From positions 1-64,000 of the forward strand of contig NZ_JAHZSS010000011.1 in NCBI RefSeq assembly GCF_019457915.1: a stretch of DNA of 64,000 nucleotides, read 5' to 3'. The notes under the pieces were generated by a model that saw only the letters and a list, made by a program, of their open reading frames with translations, had not been told where the DNA came from and did no database searches. Shown here piece after piece: positions 44,079 through 54,156 of this stretch. The stretch is from Neiella holothuriorum (lineage in GTDB: Bacteria; Pseudomonadota; Gammaproteobacteria; Enterobacterales; Neiellaceae). The translations under genes and the position numbers were made by a program. Within the stretch, counting starts at the first letter, position 1; each line of letters begins with the position of its first letter.

Positions 44079-45779
44079 TCAATCAACATTCTGTTTTATG
44101 TGATCGGCTAATCTCAGAGCCATCGCAACAATGGTCAACGTAGGGTTAGCGTAGCCACCCGTAGGAAAAGTCGAGCTGCCGGCTATATAAAGGTTCTTAA
44201 TGCCATGAACTTGGCAATTGGCATCCACCACACCAAATTTAGGATCATCATGCATTCGGGTTGTTCCCATCAAGTGGTGAGACCCGGCCGGCTTAATGAT
44301 ATCAATACATCCTTCGGCGTCTAATTTGTAATCGAACTGGCCAAGTCCTTGCTCTGCTAGTTGCTTCGAGAGATATTTTACGTAGCGCACGAGATGATCC
44401 GCATCATCCTTATGCCAACGCCAATGCACCTGCAATTTGGGGCAGCCTAATGCATCGCATTCAGAGCTGAGGGTGACCCTGTTGTCTGGATGGGGAGATT
44501 GTTCTAGTACATGGCGCATTTCAAAGCGCTCGAACCGGCCTCGATTATTCGATAGTGTTGACCACCCGCCACCACGAGCAAATTGAAGAAACAGGGATTG
44601 GCTCTTAAACAGCCACAGCCACACAGCCTTAACGACCGCATCTAGCCCTAACAACATATCGAGTAAATTGCCGGGAAGTTTGTTCCAAAAGTTCTCAGGA
44701 ATACTACCTTTACGGCCTCGGCTCATAGCCCCCTTCACAATGCTCCAAGCATTCTCACCGAGGCATTTAAACGCCTTTAGAGCATTCATTTGTCGGTCAT
44801 CTGGGCAGGGAAACATCAGCGTATTAATGTTGCTTATGCCCTCTTTCTCCAACACGTCTTTGGGTAAGCGCAGATACCCCTGGACTGCGGTGCCATTCAC
44901 TTTCTTTAGATCGTAGATTCCAGCCCGATCGAATACTTCCGGATCGGTAGGCGTGAAGTATCCGCCAATAGCGCAAGGATGTTCATGATAGTAACGGCCA
45001 ACCACATCATGTTGGTTGCCTAGGCCATGAGGTTGTTGTTGATTAGACATCAACAAAATTCGGGCATTTTCATAGGCGCCACAGGCCAACACAACAACCT
45101 TTGCCGACACCTCAAATTGATTTCCATTTAAGCAAGCAACACGAACCTTGCTAATCGTCTTACCCGTGTCATCAATCCTAGCTTCAACCACGTTTGCATA
45201 ATGATAGATGGTAATATTCTCGGCCTGCTCCAACTCTTTTTTATGGTCGATATAAAAGGCCGTTCGACGACCGAACTGAAACATGCCAGTTTCTATAGTG
45301 TCACAGTCAAACGGCAGCTCTTTGGCCGGATCTTTTACCCAAGATGACGCTTCGTAATCAAAGGGGCCAGCCATGCAAATCGGCTGCGCTCGCTCAAAGT
45401 AGGGGGATAAAGATGACCTTGGAAAAGGCCAACCACTGAAGGGAATACAGTCTCGAGTTTGGTAGTCAATCTCATCGAACATGGCATAACGCACGCCGAT
45501 TTGATTGTCGCCAATTTTAAGCACCCATCGATTAGATAAGCCGCCGAACTGGCGATTAACAACTCCCACAGGCGCAATAAGCGGATCCCCAATGACTTCA
45601 CCAGAAGCGAGTTCTTGGGTGCTAGGATCAAAATCAGTGGCGCCACTTTCCAGCAGGATCACGTTAAAATCTTGGCCAATGAACTCTCGCGCCAAAGTGA
45701 TCCCTGCAGGCCCGGAGCCCACTATGCAAATATCTGTTTCAACCTGATCGGCAGAAAAAAAACGGGCATCAATCGACAT
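44079..45779 (-). CDS. GMC family FAD-dependent oxidoreductase
   Basis: 566 residues. The N-terminal FAD-binding GSGPAG (about 21-26, in DICIVGSGPAGITLAREF) and the C-terminal GSHHLMGTTRMHDDP with a catalytic His and later GGYANPTLTIVAMA identify the glucose-methanol-choline family. Substrate is unknown. It is the downstream end of the minus-strand polysaccharide cluster, separated from the Wzc-like gene by about 250 bases, so it may oxidise a sugar or polyol of the exopolysaccharide. No signal peptide is present, so it is cytoplasmic. Confidence 0.9.
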   Translation of the reverse strand: MSIDARFFSADQVETDICIVGSGPAGITLAREFIGQDFNVILLESGATDFDPSTQELASGEVIGDPLIAPVGVVNRQFGGLSNRWVLKIGDNQIGVRYAMFDEIDYQTRDCIPFSGWPFPRSSLSPYFERAQPICMAGPFDYEASSWVKDPAKELPFDCDTIETGMFQFGRRTAFYIDHKKELEQAENITIYHYANVVEARIDDTGKTISKVRVACLNGNQFEVSAKVVVLACGAYENARILLMSNQQQPHGLGNQHDVVGRYYHEHPCAIGGYFTPTDPEVFDRAGIYDLKKVNGTAVQGYLRLPKDVLEKEGISNINTLMFPCPDDRQMNALKAFKCLGENAWSIVKGAMSRGRKGSIPENFWNKLPGNLLDMLLGLDAVVKAVWLWLFKSQSLFLQFARGGGWSTLSNNRGRFERFEMRHVLEQSPHPDNRVTLSSECDALGCPKLQVHWRWHKDDADHLVRYVKYLSKQLAEQGLGQFDYKLDAEGCIDIIKPAGSHHLMGTTRMHDDPKFGVVDANCQVHGIKNLYIAGSSTFPTGGYANPTLTIVAMALRLADHIKQNVD

Positions 45780-45920
45780 ATAACATCCTTATTAAACTTG
45801 TCTGCAATAACGGTTTTCGTCTTTTTATCTGGACTGAAATCCTCTGGTATTGGTTAAAAGCTGTTAGTTGTGAGCATGCCAAGCGCCTAACTAATCGCGC
45901 TACATATCCAACTTGGCCAC

Positions 45921-45953
45921 CTGAGTTGAGGTGATCTGCTCATTTCAACTCAG
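45921..45953. other. Inverted repeat between GMC and Wzc-like genes
   Basis: CTGAGTTGA (45921-45929) and TCAACTCAG (45945-45953) are perfect nine-base arms, 15 bases apart. No T run follows, so a terminator is unlikely; a regulator site or mRNA hairpin is possible. Confidence 0.45.
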
Positions 45954-46031
45954 TCGCAACGTGGCACAATTTACTAAGCCGACTTTAAGGCCAAAAATCC
46001 GTCTGACCTTAATTTCTCAGCCCTCTACCTA

Positions 46032-48305
46032 TTAAGCTTTACGCGGGTCGTAATACTGCAAATAGCTTCGATCTTGAGATTTATTTTCCGCAACACCGTT
46101 TAACACAACGCCATCAACTCGCGCTTTAACGGAGAACAGTTTGGTTAACGAACGTTGAATCAATTCCCGTCTAACCTTGCCACTGCGCACGACGTACACA
46201 ATGGAATCGGCCATACGCGAAAGTAATAACGCGTCGCTCACCACATCCACAGGTGCGCTATCGATGATGATTCGATCATAAGTTTCTTTTAATTTATCGA
46301 GGTTTTCTTTAAACGCTTTCGATGCGATGAGTTCTTGCGGGTTAGAAACGGGGGAGCCCGCAGGAATGACATTGAGCTCAGATCCTTCCACTTTAACTAC
46401 ACAAGCGCTTAAATCGTGCGTTCCCGTTACCAAGTTTGATAAGCCCGGCTGATAATTGGGGAGCCCGATAACATTTCCGAGTGATGGGCGACGTAAGTCC
46501 GCTTCAATCAGCAGCACATTTTCCATTTGCGATAGTGCCAACGAAAGATTAAGCGCCGATGTTGTTTTACCTTCGCCGGGCACCGTCGACGTCATGCAGA
46601 TAGTTTTTGCTTTATCATCCAAATGCGTCAGCAAATACGCCGTTCTAATCGTGCGCCAAGATTCAGCAAAGGCGTAGGCCTTTTTAGAGAAGAAGTATTT
46701 TGCATTTAATTTGCTAGCTTTTTGTTTCGGTACGGTACCGAGCAAACGTGATGCTAATTTGTCTTCAACCTGTTCGCTCGACGTAATGGTGTCAGCAAAC
46801 GACTGGTGAATTAACGCGGCAGCAACCCCCATTAGCAAGGTTAATAATAAGGTTGCCAATACAATTAACTTTTTCTTTGGTTTAGCAGGATAAAGTGGTG
46901 CTACCGCATAATCGGTAAACCGAGCATTAGCGGCATCAAAGTCGGCGATAGCGCCAGTTTCTTTCATACGATTGAGAAACGTTTCATAAATCCGACGGTT
47001 TGAATCCACTTCACGTACATATTGTTGATATTCGCTCTCGCGACGGTGCTGGTTCTGGTAGCGCTCTTTCACATCCGCCATCTGACGTTCAAGCGCTTCG
47101 GTGTTCGATTTTGCTGCAAGGTATTCTTGTTCAATACCGCTGACTAACTTGCCAATTTGGCTTCTCAAATTAGACCTTACCTCGGCTAACTGCGCTTGCG
47201 CGGCAATCATTTTGCTGTGCTTAGGGCCGTATCGTTTCGATAACTCAGCCACTTCGCCAGCGGCACCAATTTCCGCTTTTTTCACTTCTTGAATCATGCG
47301 ATGGCCACTAATGGTCGACATAGCATCGAGCATATCGGCATTGCTTCGCCCTCGCCGCTCGACTAATTCAAGTAGTGCCTTACTTTCATCTCGGCGCTTT
47401 TTAGAAAGCATCAGTTGCTCGGTCAAGTCATTCATTTCACGACTCACCAAACCAACCTTGCCATCAATATCGATAAGCCCAGCTTGTTCCCGAAACGCTT
47501 GCAAACGCCGTTCAGATTGACGTAACCCAATCTGTAATTCATCGAGGCGGGAGCTCAGCCAATCTGACGCTTTTTGTGCCATCGACAATTTCGCGTCCAT
47601 ATGGCTTTCGATGTAGGCCTCGCCCATAGCATTGGCCACTGCTGCGGCTAGTTCCGGCTGGTGTGCATAAAACGATATTCGAACCAGCTGAGTATTGTTC
47701 ACCGGGCTAATGTTTAGCCGTTGCGAAAAATCCTGCAGCACAAGTGCTTTGTGATCGGAGCCTTCGCCAAGGGTCGATGCGTACCGATCATTTTGTTCAT
47801 CGAGGATATTTAACAGTTCATCGGCGAACTTATCTCCCCCGGGGCTTGTAGCAACACTCGACTGAGCCATCGCCTGTTGTGGTGCTAGCCAGTGCCTTGC
47901 GGCATCAAACCAGTCAACGATAGTGGCTTTAAACATGGCAAACTGACTCAGTTCATTAAACTCAGGATGAACTAGCAGCTCCATGCTATTGACCACTCGT
48001 TCCTTAAGCTGTCTGGATTTAAGGATTTCAAATTGGGTTTGGAGATATTCCTGGCGCGAAAAGTCGTACCCATAGACATCATCAATGGATATGGCTTTAG
48101 CTTGTTTCGACTCAATCAGCAACGTCGCCGTGGCTTGATAGAACGGCTTCATGTGCATTAGGACAAATGCAACAACAAAGGTAACCAGCGCAGAGAATAT
48201 TAAAATGCGCCACTTGTATCGGCCTATCACCTTTAGGTGCTGTACCAAGTCAATATCACGCTCTTTTATCAATGCTTGCTCTAACGAACTTTTCGCAATC
48301 GACAT
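46032..48305 (-). CDS. Wzc-like polysaccharide co-polymerase and tyrosine autokinase
   Basis: 757-residue inner-membrane protein controlling polysaccharide chain length and export. The Wzz domain has membrane segments at about 30-50 and about 480-505 with a long periplasmic coiled-coil between. The cytoplasmic BY-kinase has Walker A VPGEGKTTSALNLSLAL at about 568-584, Walker A' LLIEADLRRPS and Walker B RIIIDSAPVDVV. The tail DRSYLQYYDPRKA holds three tyrosines, fewer than the usual cluster. It follows the Wza-like gene by 33 bases. Confidence 0.93.
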   Translation of the reverse strand: MSIAKSSLEQALIKERDIDLVQHLKVIGRYKWRILIFSALVTFVVAFVLMHMKPFYQATATLLIESKQAKAISIDDVYGYDFSRQEYLQTQFEILKSRQLKERVVNSMELLVHPEFNELSQFAMFKATIVDWFDAARHWLAPQQAMAQSSVATSPGGDKFADELLNILDEQNDRYASTLGEGSDHKALVLQDFSQRLNISPVNNTQLVRISFYAHQPELAAAVANAMGEAYIESHMDAKLSMAQKASDWLSSRLDELQIGLRQSERRLQAFREQAGLIDIDGKVGLVSREMNDLTEQLMLSKKRRDESKALLELVERRGRSNADMLDAMSTISGHRMIQEVKKAEIGAAGEVAELSKRYGPKHSKMIAAQAQLAEVRSNLRSQIGKLVSGIEQEYLAAKSNTEALERQMADVKERYQNQHRRESEYQQYVREVDSNRRIYETFLNRMKETGAIADFDAANARFTDYAVAPLYPAKPKKKLIVLATLLLTLLMGVAAALIHQSFADTITSSEQVEDKLASRLLGTVPKQKASKLNAKYFFSKKAYAFAESWRTIRTAYLLTHLDDKAKTICMTSTVPGEGKTTSALNLSLALSQMENVLLIEADLRRPSLGNVIGLPNYQPGLSNLVTGTHDLSACVVKVEGSELNVIPAGSPVSNPQELIASKAFKENLDKLKETYDRIIIDSAPVDVVSDALLLSRMADSIVYVVRSGKVRRELIQRSLTKLFSVKARVDGVVLNGVAENKSQDRSYLQYYDPRKA

Positions 48306-48337
48306 CCTGTCGTCTCCCTTGGGGTTTGCCCAGACGG

Positions 48338-48871
48338 CTAAAAGAAGCTGTCTTTAATTAAAATGGAATCATCAGGAAAAACCATGGTTTCCATCGCGAC
48401 TTTTACGGTTGTTTTTTTCTGATTCAACGTCCGATTCACTGTGATACTGCTTTCTGATGCGCGCTCGGTTAACCCGCCAGCCAACGCAACGGCTCGTTCA
48501 ATGGTTAGGCCTGTTTGGTAGGGGTAACCACCGGGATGTTTAACTTCGCCGTAAATAAAGAAAGGTCGGTATTCCAGCACGCTAACATGCACACTCGGGT
48601 TGATGAGGTAGTCGCCTTTGAGGCCACTGGTCAAAATCATCTCCAGTTGAGCAACGTTCATGCCCTTCACCATGATTTGGCCTAAGTAGGGATAGGTGAT
48701 CTCGCCGCCCTCTCCCAATCGAGTTTCCAAACTTAAATCGTCTTCGCCATAGACATGAATGCTAATAACATCACCCGATCCTAATAGGTATTCATCGTCC
48801 GTTGACGCAATCGAATGCAAGGAAGCAACACTAAGTAGCATGGCCAGTATTAGATGTTTCATCATGTTCAT
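48338..48871 (-). CDS. Polysaccharide export protein (Wza/GumB-like)
   Basis: Periplasmic or outer-membrane export protein. From the ATG at 48871 (AAGGAG six bases upstream; 48874 also possible) it has 177 residues: a signal peptide (LILAMLLSVASLHSIAS), a Poly_export domain with YLLGSGDVISIHVYGEDDLS and a SLBB domain with FIYGEVKHPGGYPYQTGLTI. Unlike Wza there is no lipobox Cys, and the C-terminal amphipathic helix is missing, so the separate beta-barrel upstream may provide the outer-membrane pore. Confidence 0.88.
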   Translation of the reverse strand: MNMMKHLILAMLLSVASLHSIASTDDEYLLGSGDVISIHVYGEDDLSLETRLGEGGEITYPYLGQIMVKGMNVAQLEMILTSGLKGDYLINPSVHVSVLEYRPFFIYGEVKHPGGYPYQTGLTIERAVALAGGLTERASESSITVNRTLNQKKTTVKVAMETMVFPDDSILIKDSFF

Positions 48872-48881
48872 CATCCGCTCC

Positions 48882-50075
48882 TTATAAAGATGCATTTACG
48901 GTCAAGGTATAAACATTCTTGTCGTAGGTGACGGCATCAATATTTGAATCCATGTCGGTATAGCTATATTTAACTTCCGTACTGAGCCAACGCAGCCAGT
49001 CGTAACGCAAACCAATTGAGGAGGACAAAAATTCATCCTCTCGATCTATCCCCGTGAAGGATTCTTCAACATATTCAATACCAGTGATCGTTGCTAATCG
49101 GTTACTCCAGTTATGTCGCCATCGGGCATGTACTGAAGACTCTTCGATGTAATCACCAAGGGTGTCTGGATCTTTAGCGCGACGGCCACTGTCTAGGCTT
49201 ATGGTCGAATACGTTAGCGGTTGCCACTCGACCCCAACCAGCCATGTAAACCCGCTAAAATCTTTTCGAGCATCAGCGTCGTAGTTACGATCCTCATAGC
49301 CCATCTTGATTTCACCGGAGGTTTTGCCTGTCGCTTCCCACTTCAAACCCACCAAAGCTTTGTGATCTTTACTATCTCGGGAATTCTCAGTCGCAGCGGT
49401 TTTGTTGTATTCCTTGTCGTCCATCTGCCACTCAAAAAGCAGCGATGTGCGCGGCGCTAAACGCCAATACAATACGGTGCCAGCAAGCAGGCTGTCGTAG
49501 TCGCGATAATCGGACACCTCTTCAAAATTGCGGTAATCAACATCGGCATAACCAAGGTGGAGATCAACATTGAAAGTGGCCTCACGAACACCAAGCCCAT
49601 AAACCAAATCAACCCGCTGATTATCTTTTTCTACCACTTCATCAAATGCATCAGGCCGACCTTCACTAAGACCTGTACCTCGCTCTTCGTGTCGTCGCGC
49701 AAACTGGTAGTTGAGCTCGATTCGATGACGCGCGGTAAATTCATGATTAAAACGGGTGTCCACCACATGATCGGTAAAATCATCTTCATCGCTATCGGCG
49801 TAAGAGCCATCGATTAGCGTGTAAGTCACGCCATATCCCGTAATATTATTGCCACCTTGCAAAGCAAACTTGGGTGAAACAATGGCAAACCAACTGTCTT
49901 GCTCGTCATCTTGTTGGTTTGCCGGATTGTCGTTGTAGCCAATATCAGTCGCTATCTCCGGCACAAACTTCAGTCCATTACTGACCTCAACTTGGGCAGG
50001 TTCATAGGCATTAGCATGCGATGCCAATAGCGTTCCAATGCCTACAAGGCATACTTTCCCTGTTCTAGATTCCAT
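48882..50075 (-). CDS. Outer-membrane beta-barrel protein of the polysaccharide locus
   Basis: 397 residues with a signal peptide (VCLVGIGTLLASHANA) and a series of amphipathic strands of about ten residues with alternating aromatic residues. The final strand ends with an aliphatic residue (VYTLTVNASL), not Phe. This fits the BBP2/EpsL-type barrels that accompany exopolysaccharide loci. It ends ten bases before the Wza-like gene, and starts nine bases after the WcaJ-like gene; probably the export pore. Confidence 0.82.
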   Translation of the reverse strand: MESRTGKVCLVGIGTLLASHANAYEPAQVEVSNGLKFVPEIATDIGYNDNPANQQDDEQDSWFAIVSPKFALQGGNNITGYGVTYTLIDGSYADSDEDDFTDHVVDTRFNHEFTARHRIELNYQFARRHEERGTGLSEGRPDAFDEVVEKDNQRVDLVYGLGVREATFNVDLHLGYADVDYRNFEEVSDYRDYDSLLAGTVLYWRLAPRTSLLFEWQMDDKEYNKTAATENSRDSKDHKALVGLKWEATGKTSGEIKMGYEDRNYDADARKDFSGFTWLVGVEWQPLTYSTISLDSGRRAKDPDTLGDYIEESSVHARWRHNWSNRLATITGIEYVEESFTGIDREDEFLSSSIGLRYDWLRWLSTEVKYSYTDMDSNIDAVTYDKNVYTLTVNASL

Positions 50076-50084
50076 TTGTTTTCC

Positions 50085-51485
50085 TTAATACGCATTGGTG
50101 CCAGTAAATCCCTTGAAGATGGTTTTAAATACGATCTTCAGGTCAAGCCAGACAGTCCAGTTGCGGATATAAGCCAAATCGAATTCCACGCGCTTCTCCA
50201 TTTTCTCTAGCGTGTCAGTTTCGCCGCGCCAACCATTAATCTGTGCCCAACCGGTAATCCCTGGTTTCATATGATGGCGCAGCATGTAGCCATTGATGAC
50301 CGCTCGATACTGTTCATTATGAGAGACCGCATGAGGGCGCGGACCAACGACCGACATAGAGCCTTGCAACACATTAATAAACTGCGGCAATTCATCGAGC
50401 GAGGTACGTCTTAAAAAGCTGCCAAAAGGTGTAATCCGTGGGTCCCCTTTGGTGGCTTGAGTAACCTTGGCGCCGTTTTCCATGGTTTTCATGGAACGGA
50501 ATTTCCATACCTGAATCTTGCGGCCATCCATGCCGTAGCGATCTTGCTTAAATAACACTGGGCCTTTAGATGTCGCTTTAATGCCGATAGCAATGGCCAG
50601 CATTGGAACCGAGATCAGTAACAAAATCGCCGCTGATAACATCAAGTCCTCAACACGTTTTATCCAACTAGCTAGACCACTAAGAGGCGTGTCATACACA
50701 CTTAACGTTTGGATTGAGCCGACTTCATGCCAGCGGGCGTGTAGCATGTTGTAGACAAAGAAATTTGGAATGATGTGGACGGCCGCGGTACTGTCGGCGC
50801 AACGAGTCAATATTTCAGCAATGCGTTTTTCCGCTCGCATCGGCATCGCCACATATAAAATATCGACACTATTTTTCTTAGCAGCCTCAATACCGTCGTC
50901 GATAGATCCTTGTAATTGAATACCATGCTCATCAAGCACGCGAACAGGCGAACGATCGTCGAAAAAGCCTTGTAAATGAATACCTAATTGAGGGTTGTCC
51001 TCAATGCTACTCGCAAGTGCTTTGCCGGAGTCCGTAACGCCAATAACTGCAGCAGTGCGATAATTGCGACCACGCTTGCGAATTTGGAATAGGTATTGAC
51101 GTAAAATCCCGCGCCAACCGCACAGCAACAAGAGTCCATATAAACTCCAGGCGAGTAAATTTGCCCGTTCAATCAAAATCAAACTTGGGAAAAAGTAAGT
51201 TGTGCAGATTAATAAAAAGCATACTAGCAACCAACTGCTCGAAGTTGCCGTCAAAATTTCGGTATATCGCGCAGCACGCCACGAACGATAGATATCAAAT
51301 GACTCGGCAAATATTAAGTAGGCCAGCGTAGCAATAATAGCGACCAGAACTTGTGGCTCAGTGACAATTTGCGGCGAAATGTATTGTGCAATTAATATAG
51401 AACCCTGAATGCACAGAATATCCATTAGCCGAAATAATATAGCAAAACCATTTTGATTTGATTGAATCAACCCTTGCTTGCTCAT
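50085..51485 (-). CDS. Undecaprenyl-phosphate sugar phosphotransferase (WcaJ/EpsB-like)
   Basis: 466 residues from the ATG at 51485, which has GGAGG six bases upstream. It has four N-terminal membrane helices, a CoA-binding-like domain (about 145-250), and the bacterial sugar transferase domain (about 290-466) with KFRSMKTM, DELPQFINVLQGSMSVVGPR and HHMKPGITGWAQINGWRGET. It transfers the first sugar phosphate, probably glucose, to the lipid carrier and so starts repeat-unit assembly. First gene of the minus-strand EPS transcript. Confidence 0.93.
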   Translation of the reverse strand: MSKQGLIQSNQNGFAILFRLMDILCIQGSILIAQYISPQIVTEPQVLVAIIATLAYLIFAESFDIYRSWRAARYTEILTATSSSWLLVCFLLICTTYFFPSLILIERANLLAWSLYGLLLLCGWRGILRQYLFQIRKRGRNYRTAAVIGVTDSGKALASSIEDNPQLGIHLQGFFDDRSPVRVLDEHGIQLQGSIDDGIEAAKKNSVDILYVAMPMRAEKRIAEILTRCADSTAAVHIIPNFFVYNMLHARWHEVGSIQTLSVYDTPLSGLASWIKRVEDLMLSAAILLLISVPMLAIAIGIKATSKGPVLFKQDRYGMDGRKIQVWKFRSMKTMENGAKVTQATKGDPRITPFGSFLRRTSLDELPQFINVLQGSMSVVGPRPHAVSHNEQYRAVINGYMLRHHMKPGITGWAQINGWRGETDTLEKMEKRVEFDLAYIRNWTVWLDLKIVFKTIFKGFTGTNAY

Positions 51486-52332
51486 GGGAGCCTCCTTTCC
51501 ATTAGCGTCTAATGTCCCTTTAACATTAAATCGCATAGCACTTTTACTACATTTCCTTAGCGCACCAATCGACCTCAACTAACTGCAAAACATCATTATT
51601 ATTAGATTTCGCGGGCTTAAACAGAAGGCTGCTTACCAACAAACCAAACAAACAACCTTCTAATATTCAACGTCAGCATAAAACAAGCCAAAAAGCACAA
51701 CACCATGTTTTATCTAATAAAGGACAACATTGAAAACCAGTCAAGTACATTTAAAATAATTAATATGCACAAAGATAGAAGTTCAACTGACATGTTTTAA
51801 CGTGTTTGCACCACATAAAAACATTAAACAAATCTAAATTAGCTCAGCATGCACTAAAAAAGCACCAACAACCTTTGCCCGCCTGACTGAGCCAATATAA
51901 CTTAAGCTTAAACAAAATTAGGTATTGTTAATTTTTGATGACATCTAACTCATGAAAATTACACATTGAAAAGATAAAAACAGCGTCTACATTAAGAAGC
52001 CAACACAGATATGAAGCAAACAAACACAAATAATATTTTGTTAGCCGTTTCTTTATATTGAAAACAATGCTCACTAAATTAGAATAACAAAATGAAATGT
52101 GGCACTGATTTAGCATGGGTTGCCATAAGAAACACTGAAGTTACAAAAAAACAAACAGCAAAACCCACAATTAAAGTAATGAAATATAAAAATCAAAAAT
52201 AGGCTTAACTCTTGGGATGTATTTAAAAGAATAAATTGCAGTATTTTCAATAACGACCTTAGCCGACGCAATGCAGGATGCTTTCGCGAGCGGAAGACAT
52301 AAAACGAGCAACATGTAATAAGGAGCATCGGG
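51486..52332. other. AT-rich divergent intergenic region
   Basis: About 850 bases between the minus-strand export genes and the plus-strand glycosyltransferases. It is strongly AT-rich and must hold both promoters. I found no riboswitch and no long inverted repeat here; short frames within it look spurious. Confidence 0.6.
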
Positions 52333-54156
52333 ATGCACATCATTCATGTAGTAAGACAGTTTTACCCTGCGATAGGCGGGCTTGAAAACTTTGTTCGTTC
52401 ACTGGCGTCGGAGCAGATAAAGCAAGGACACCAAGTTAAGGTTGTAACCTTAGATCAGGTATTTCACCAACAAACGTCGCTGCGCGACAATGAAATGCTT
52501 GATGGTATTCATATTCGCCGCTTGCCATTTTTCGGCAGTTACAAATACCCGATTACAACCAAGGTATCTGAAGTCCTTGAAAACGCTGACATTGTGCATG
52601 TTCATGCGCTTGATTTTTTTGCTGATTTTTTGGCTGTTAGCAAAATTATTCATGGTAAAAAATTGGTACTTTCGACCCACGGCGGATTCTTTCATACAGA
52701 ATATGCAAGCCGTCTGAAGGAAATATATTTTTCAACGATCACGAGGCTTTCGTTAATGGCCTACTCGGCGGTCTACGCTTGCAGCGTCAATGACTACCAA
52801 GTGTTTTCTAGAATTTGTGGCCGCAAATTGCAGTTAATTGAGAATGGTGTTGATACCCATAAATTTGGTCACTTGCCAGCGCATTCCGGTAATCACCGAT
52901 TGATTTTCATTGGCCGATTTTCCGATAACAAGCGTATCGACAAGTTGATTGATTTGTTCGCCCGTTTAGTTCAACTCGACAAGCGATACCGGCTATCCAT
53001 CGTCGGCCGAGATTGGGACGATAATGAACAAAAGATAATCGAGCAAATAGCCGCCCTCGCACTCGAGCCATACATTCATATTCATACCGGGCTGGATGAT
53101 GCTCAAGTCAGTCAACTCGTCGCACAATCAACCTTTATCGTCAGCGCCTCAGAATACGAAGGGTTCGGCCTCACATTGATCGAAGGCATGGCCGCAGGAC
53201 TTATTCCTCTGGCATCAGACATTCCAAGTTTTGGTCGTATTGTCGAAAAGGCTGGCGTTGGTGAAATTATCGATTTCTCAATTGATGGTGGTGCCGACAA
53301 ATTACACAACTGCGTCAGCCAAGTTTTAGCCGATCATAGCAATCAACGTGAGCTGGCCATGAATGCAGCGGCCACCTATGACTGGTCTCATGTAGCCAAT
53401 CAATTTACACGCTCTTACCTCGATCTGTTGGGCGAGCAATACAGGACGATACAGCAGGTTCGCGTGGACTGTCGCCCAGGCGACGACATCATTGCTGAGT
53501 TGGATAATGCGATTGAGCACGATCAAGGTGTGTGTGTCGGCTATGCCAATGCCCACACCATTAACCTTGCCCGCAAGCATGATGAGTACAAGCGGCTACT
53601 GAATCGATTTTTAATTTTGAATGACGGCATTGGGGTCGATATTGCCAGCAAACTAAAATATGGCCGCGGCTTTTCCGAGAATTTAAATGGTACCGACTTC
53701 ACCCCGCGCTACCTTGCCGAGTCAACAAAGCCGCTGCGGATATTTCTCTTGGGCGCTAAATCCCAAGTCGTTTCGCGTTGCTTTGAAATCTGGCGAGAAA
53801 AATATCCGCAACACCAATGGGTAGGCTTCCATCACGGCTACTTTAAAGCGCACGAGAACCATAAAATTTGCCAACAAATTAAAACCTGTGAAGCTAATTT
53901 GGTGCTGGTCGCCATGGGCAACCCACAGCAAGAGCAGTGGTTAAGTCAACACTTACCCGCCACAGGCGCAGCCGTCGGTATTGGTGTTGGTGCCTTGTTC
54001 GATTTTGCATCAGGATCCATCGAGCGTGCACCAAAGTGGTTGCGTCAAATCAGATGTGAGTGGGTCTTTCGCTTATATAAAGAGCCCGCCCGCATGTGGC
54101 GCCGTTATTTAGTTGGCAATATGACCTTTCTACTGAATGCTTGTGGAGATCGCTAA
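52333..54156 (+). CDS. Bifunctional GT4 - WecG/TagA (GT26) glycosyltransferase
   Basis: 607 residues with two transferase modules. The first (1-365) is GT-B family 4: IGGLENFVRSLASEQIKQGH near the start, IFIGRFSDNKRIDKLID about 193-209 and SASEYEGFGLTLIEGMAAG about 271-289. The second (about 378-600) is WecG/TagA/CpsF: CVGYANAHTINLARK, LNDGIGVDIASKLKYG, NGTDFTP and LVLVAMGNPQQEQWLSQHLP. Both modules would add sugars to the lipid-linked repeat unit. AAGGAG is just upstream. The stop overlaps the next gene in a TAATG junction. Confidence 0.92.
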   Translation: MHIIHVVRQFYPAIGGLENFVRSLASEQIKQGHQVKVVTLDQVFHQQTSLRDNEMLDGIHIRRLPFFGSYKYPITTKVSEVLENADIVHVHALDFFADFLAVSKIIHGKKLVLSTHGGFFHTEYASRLKEIYFSTITRLSLMAYSAVYACSVNDYQVFSRICGRKLQLIENGVDTHKFGHLPAHSGNHRLIFIGRFSDNKRIDKLIDLFARLVQLDKRYRLSIVGRDWDDNEQKIIEQIAALALEPYIHIHTGLDDAQVSQLVAQSTFIVSASEYEGFGLTLIEGMAAGLIPLASDIPSFGRIVEKAGVGEIIDFSIDGGADKLHNCVSQVLADHSNQRELAMNAAATYDWSHVANQFTRSYLDLLGEQYRTIQQVRVDCRPGDDIIAELDNAIEHDQGVCVGYANAHTINLARKHDEYKRLLNRFLILNDGIGVDIASKLKYGRGFSENLNGTDFTPRYLAESTKPLRIFLLGAKSQVVSRCFEIWREKYPQHQWVGFHHGYFKAHENHKICQQIKTCEANLVLVAMGNPQQEQWLSQHLPATGAAVGIGVGALFDFASGSIERAPKWLRQIRCEWVFRLYKEPARMWRRYLVGNMTFLLNACGDR

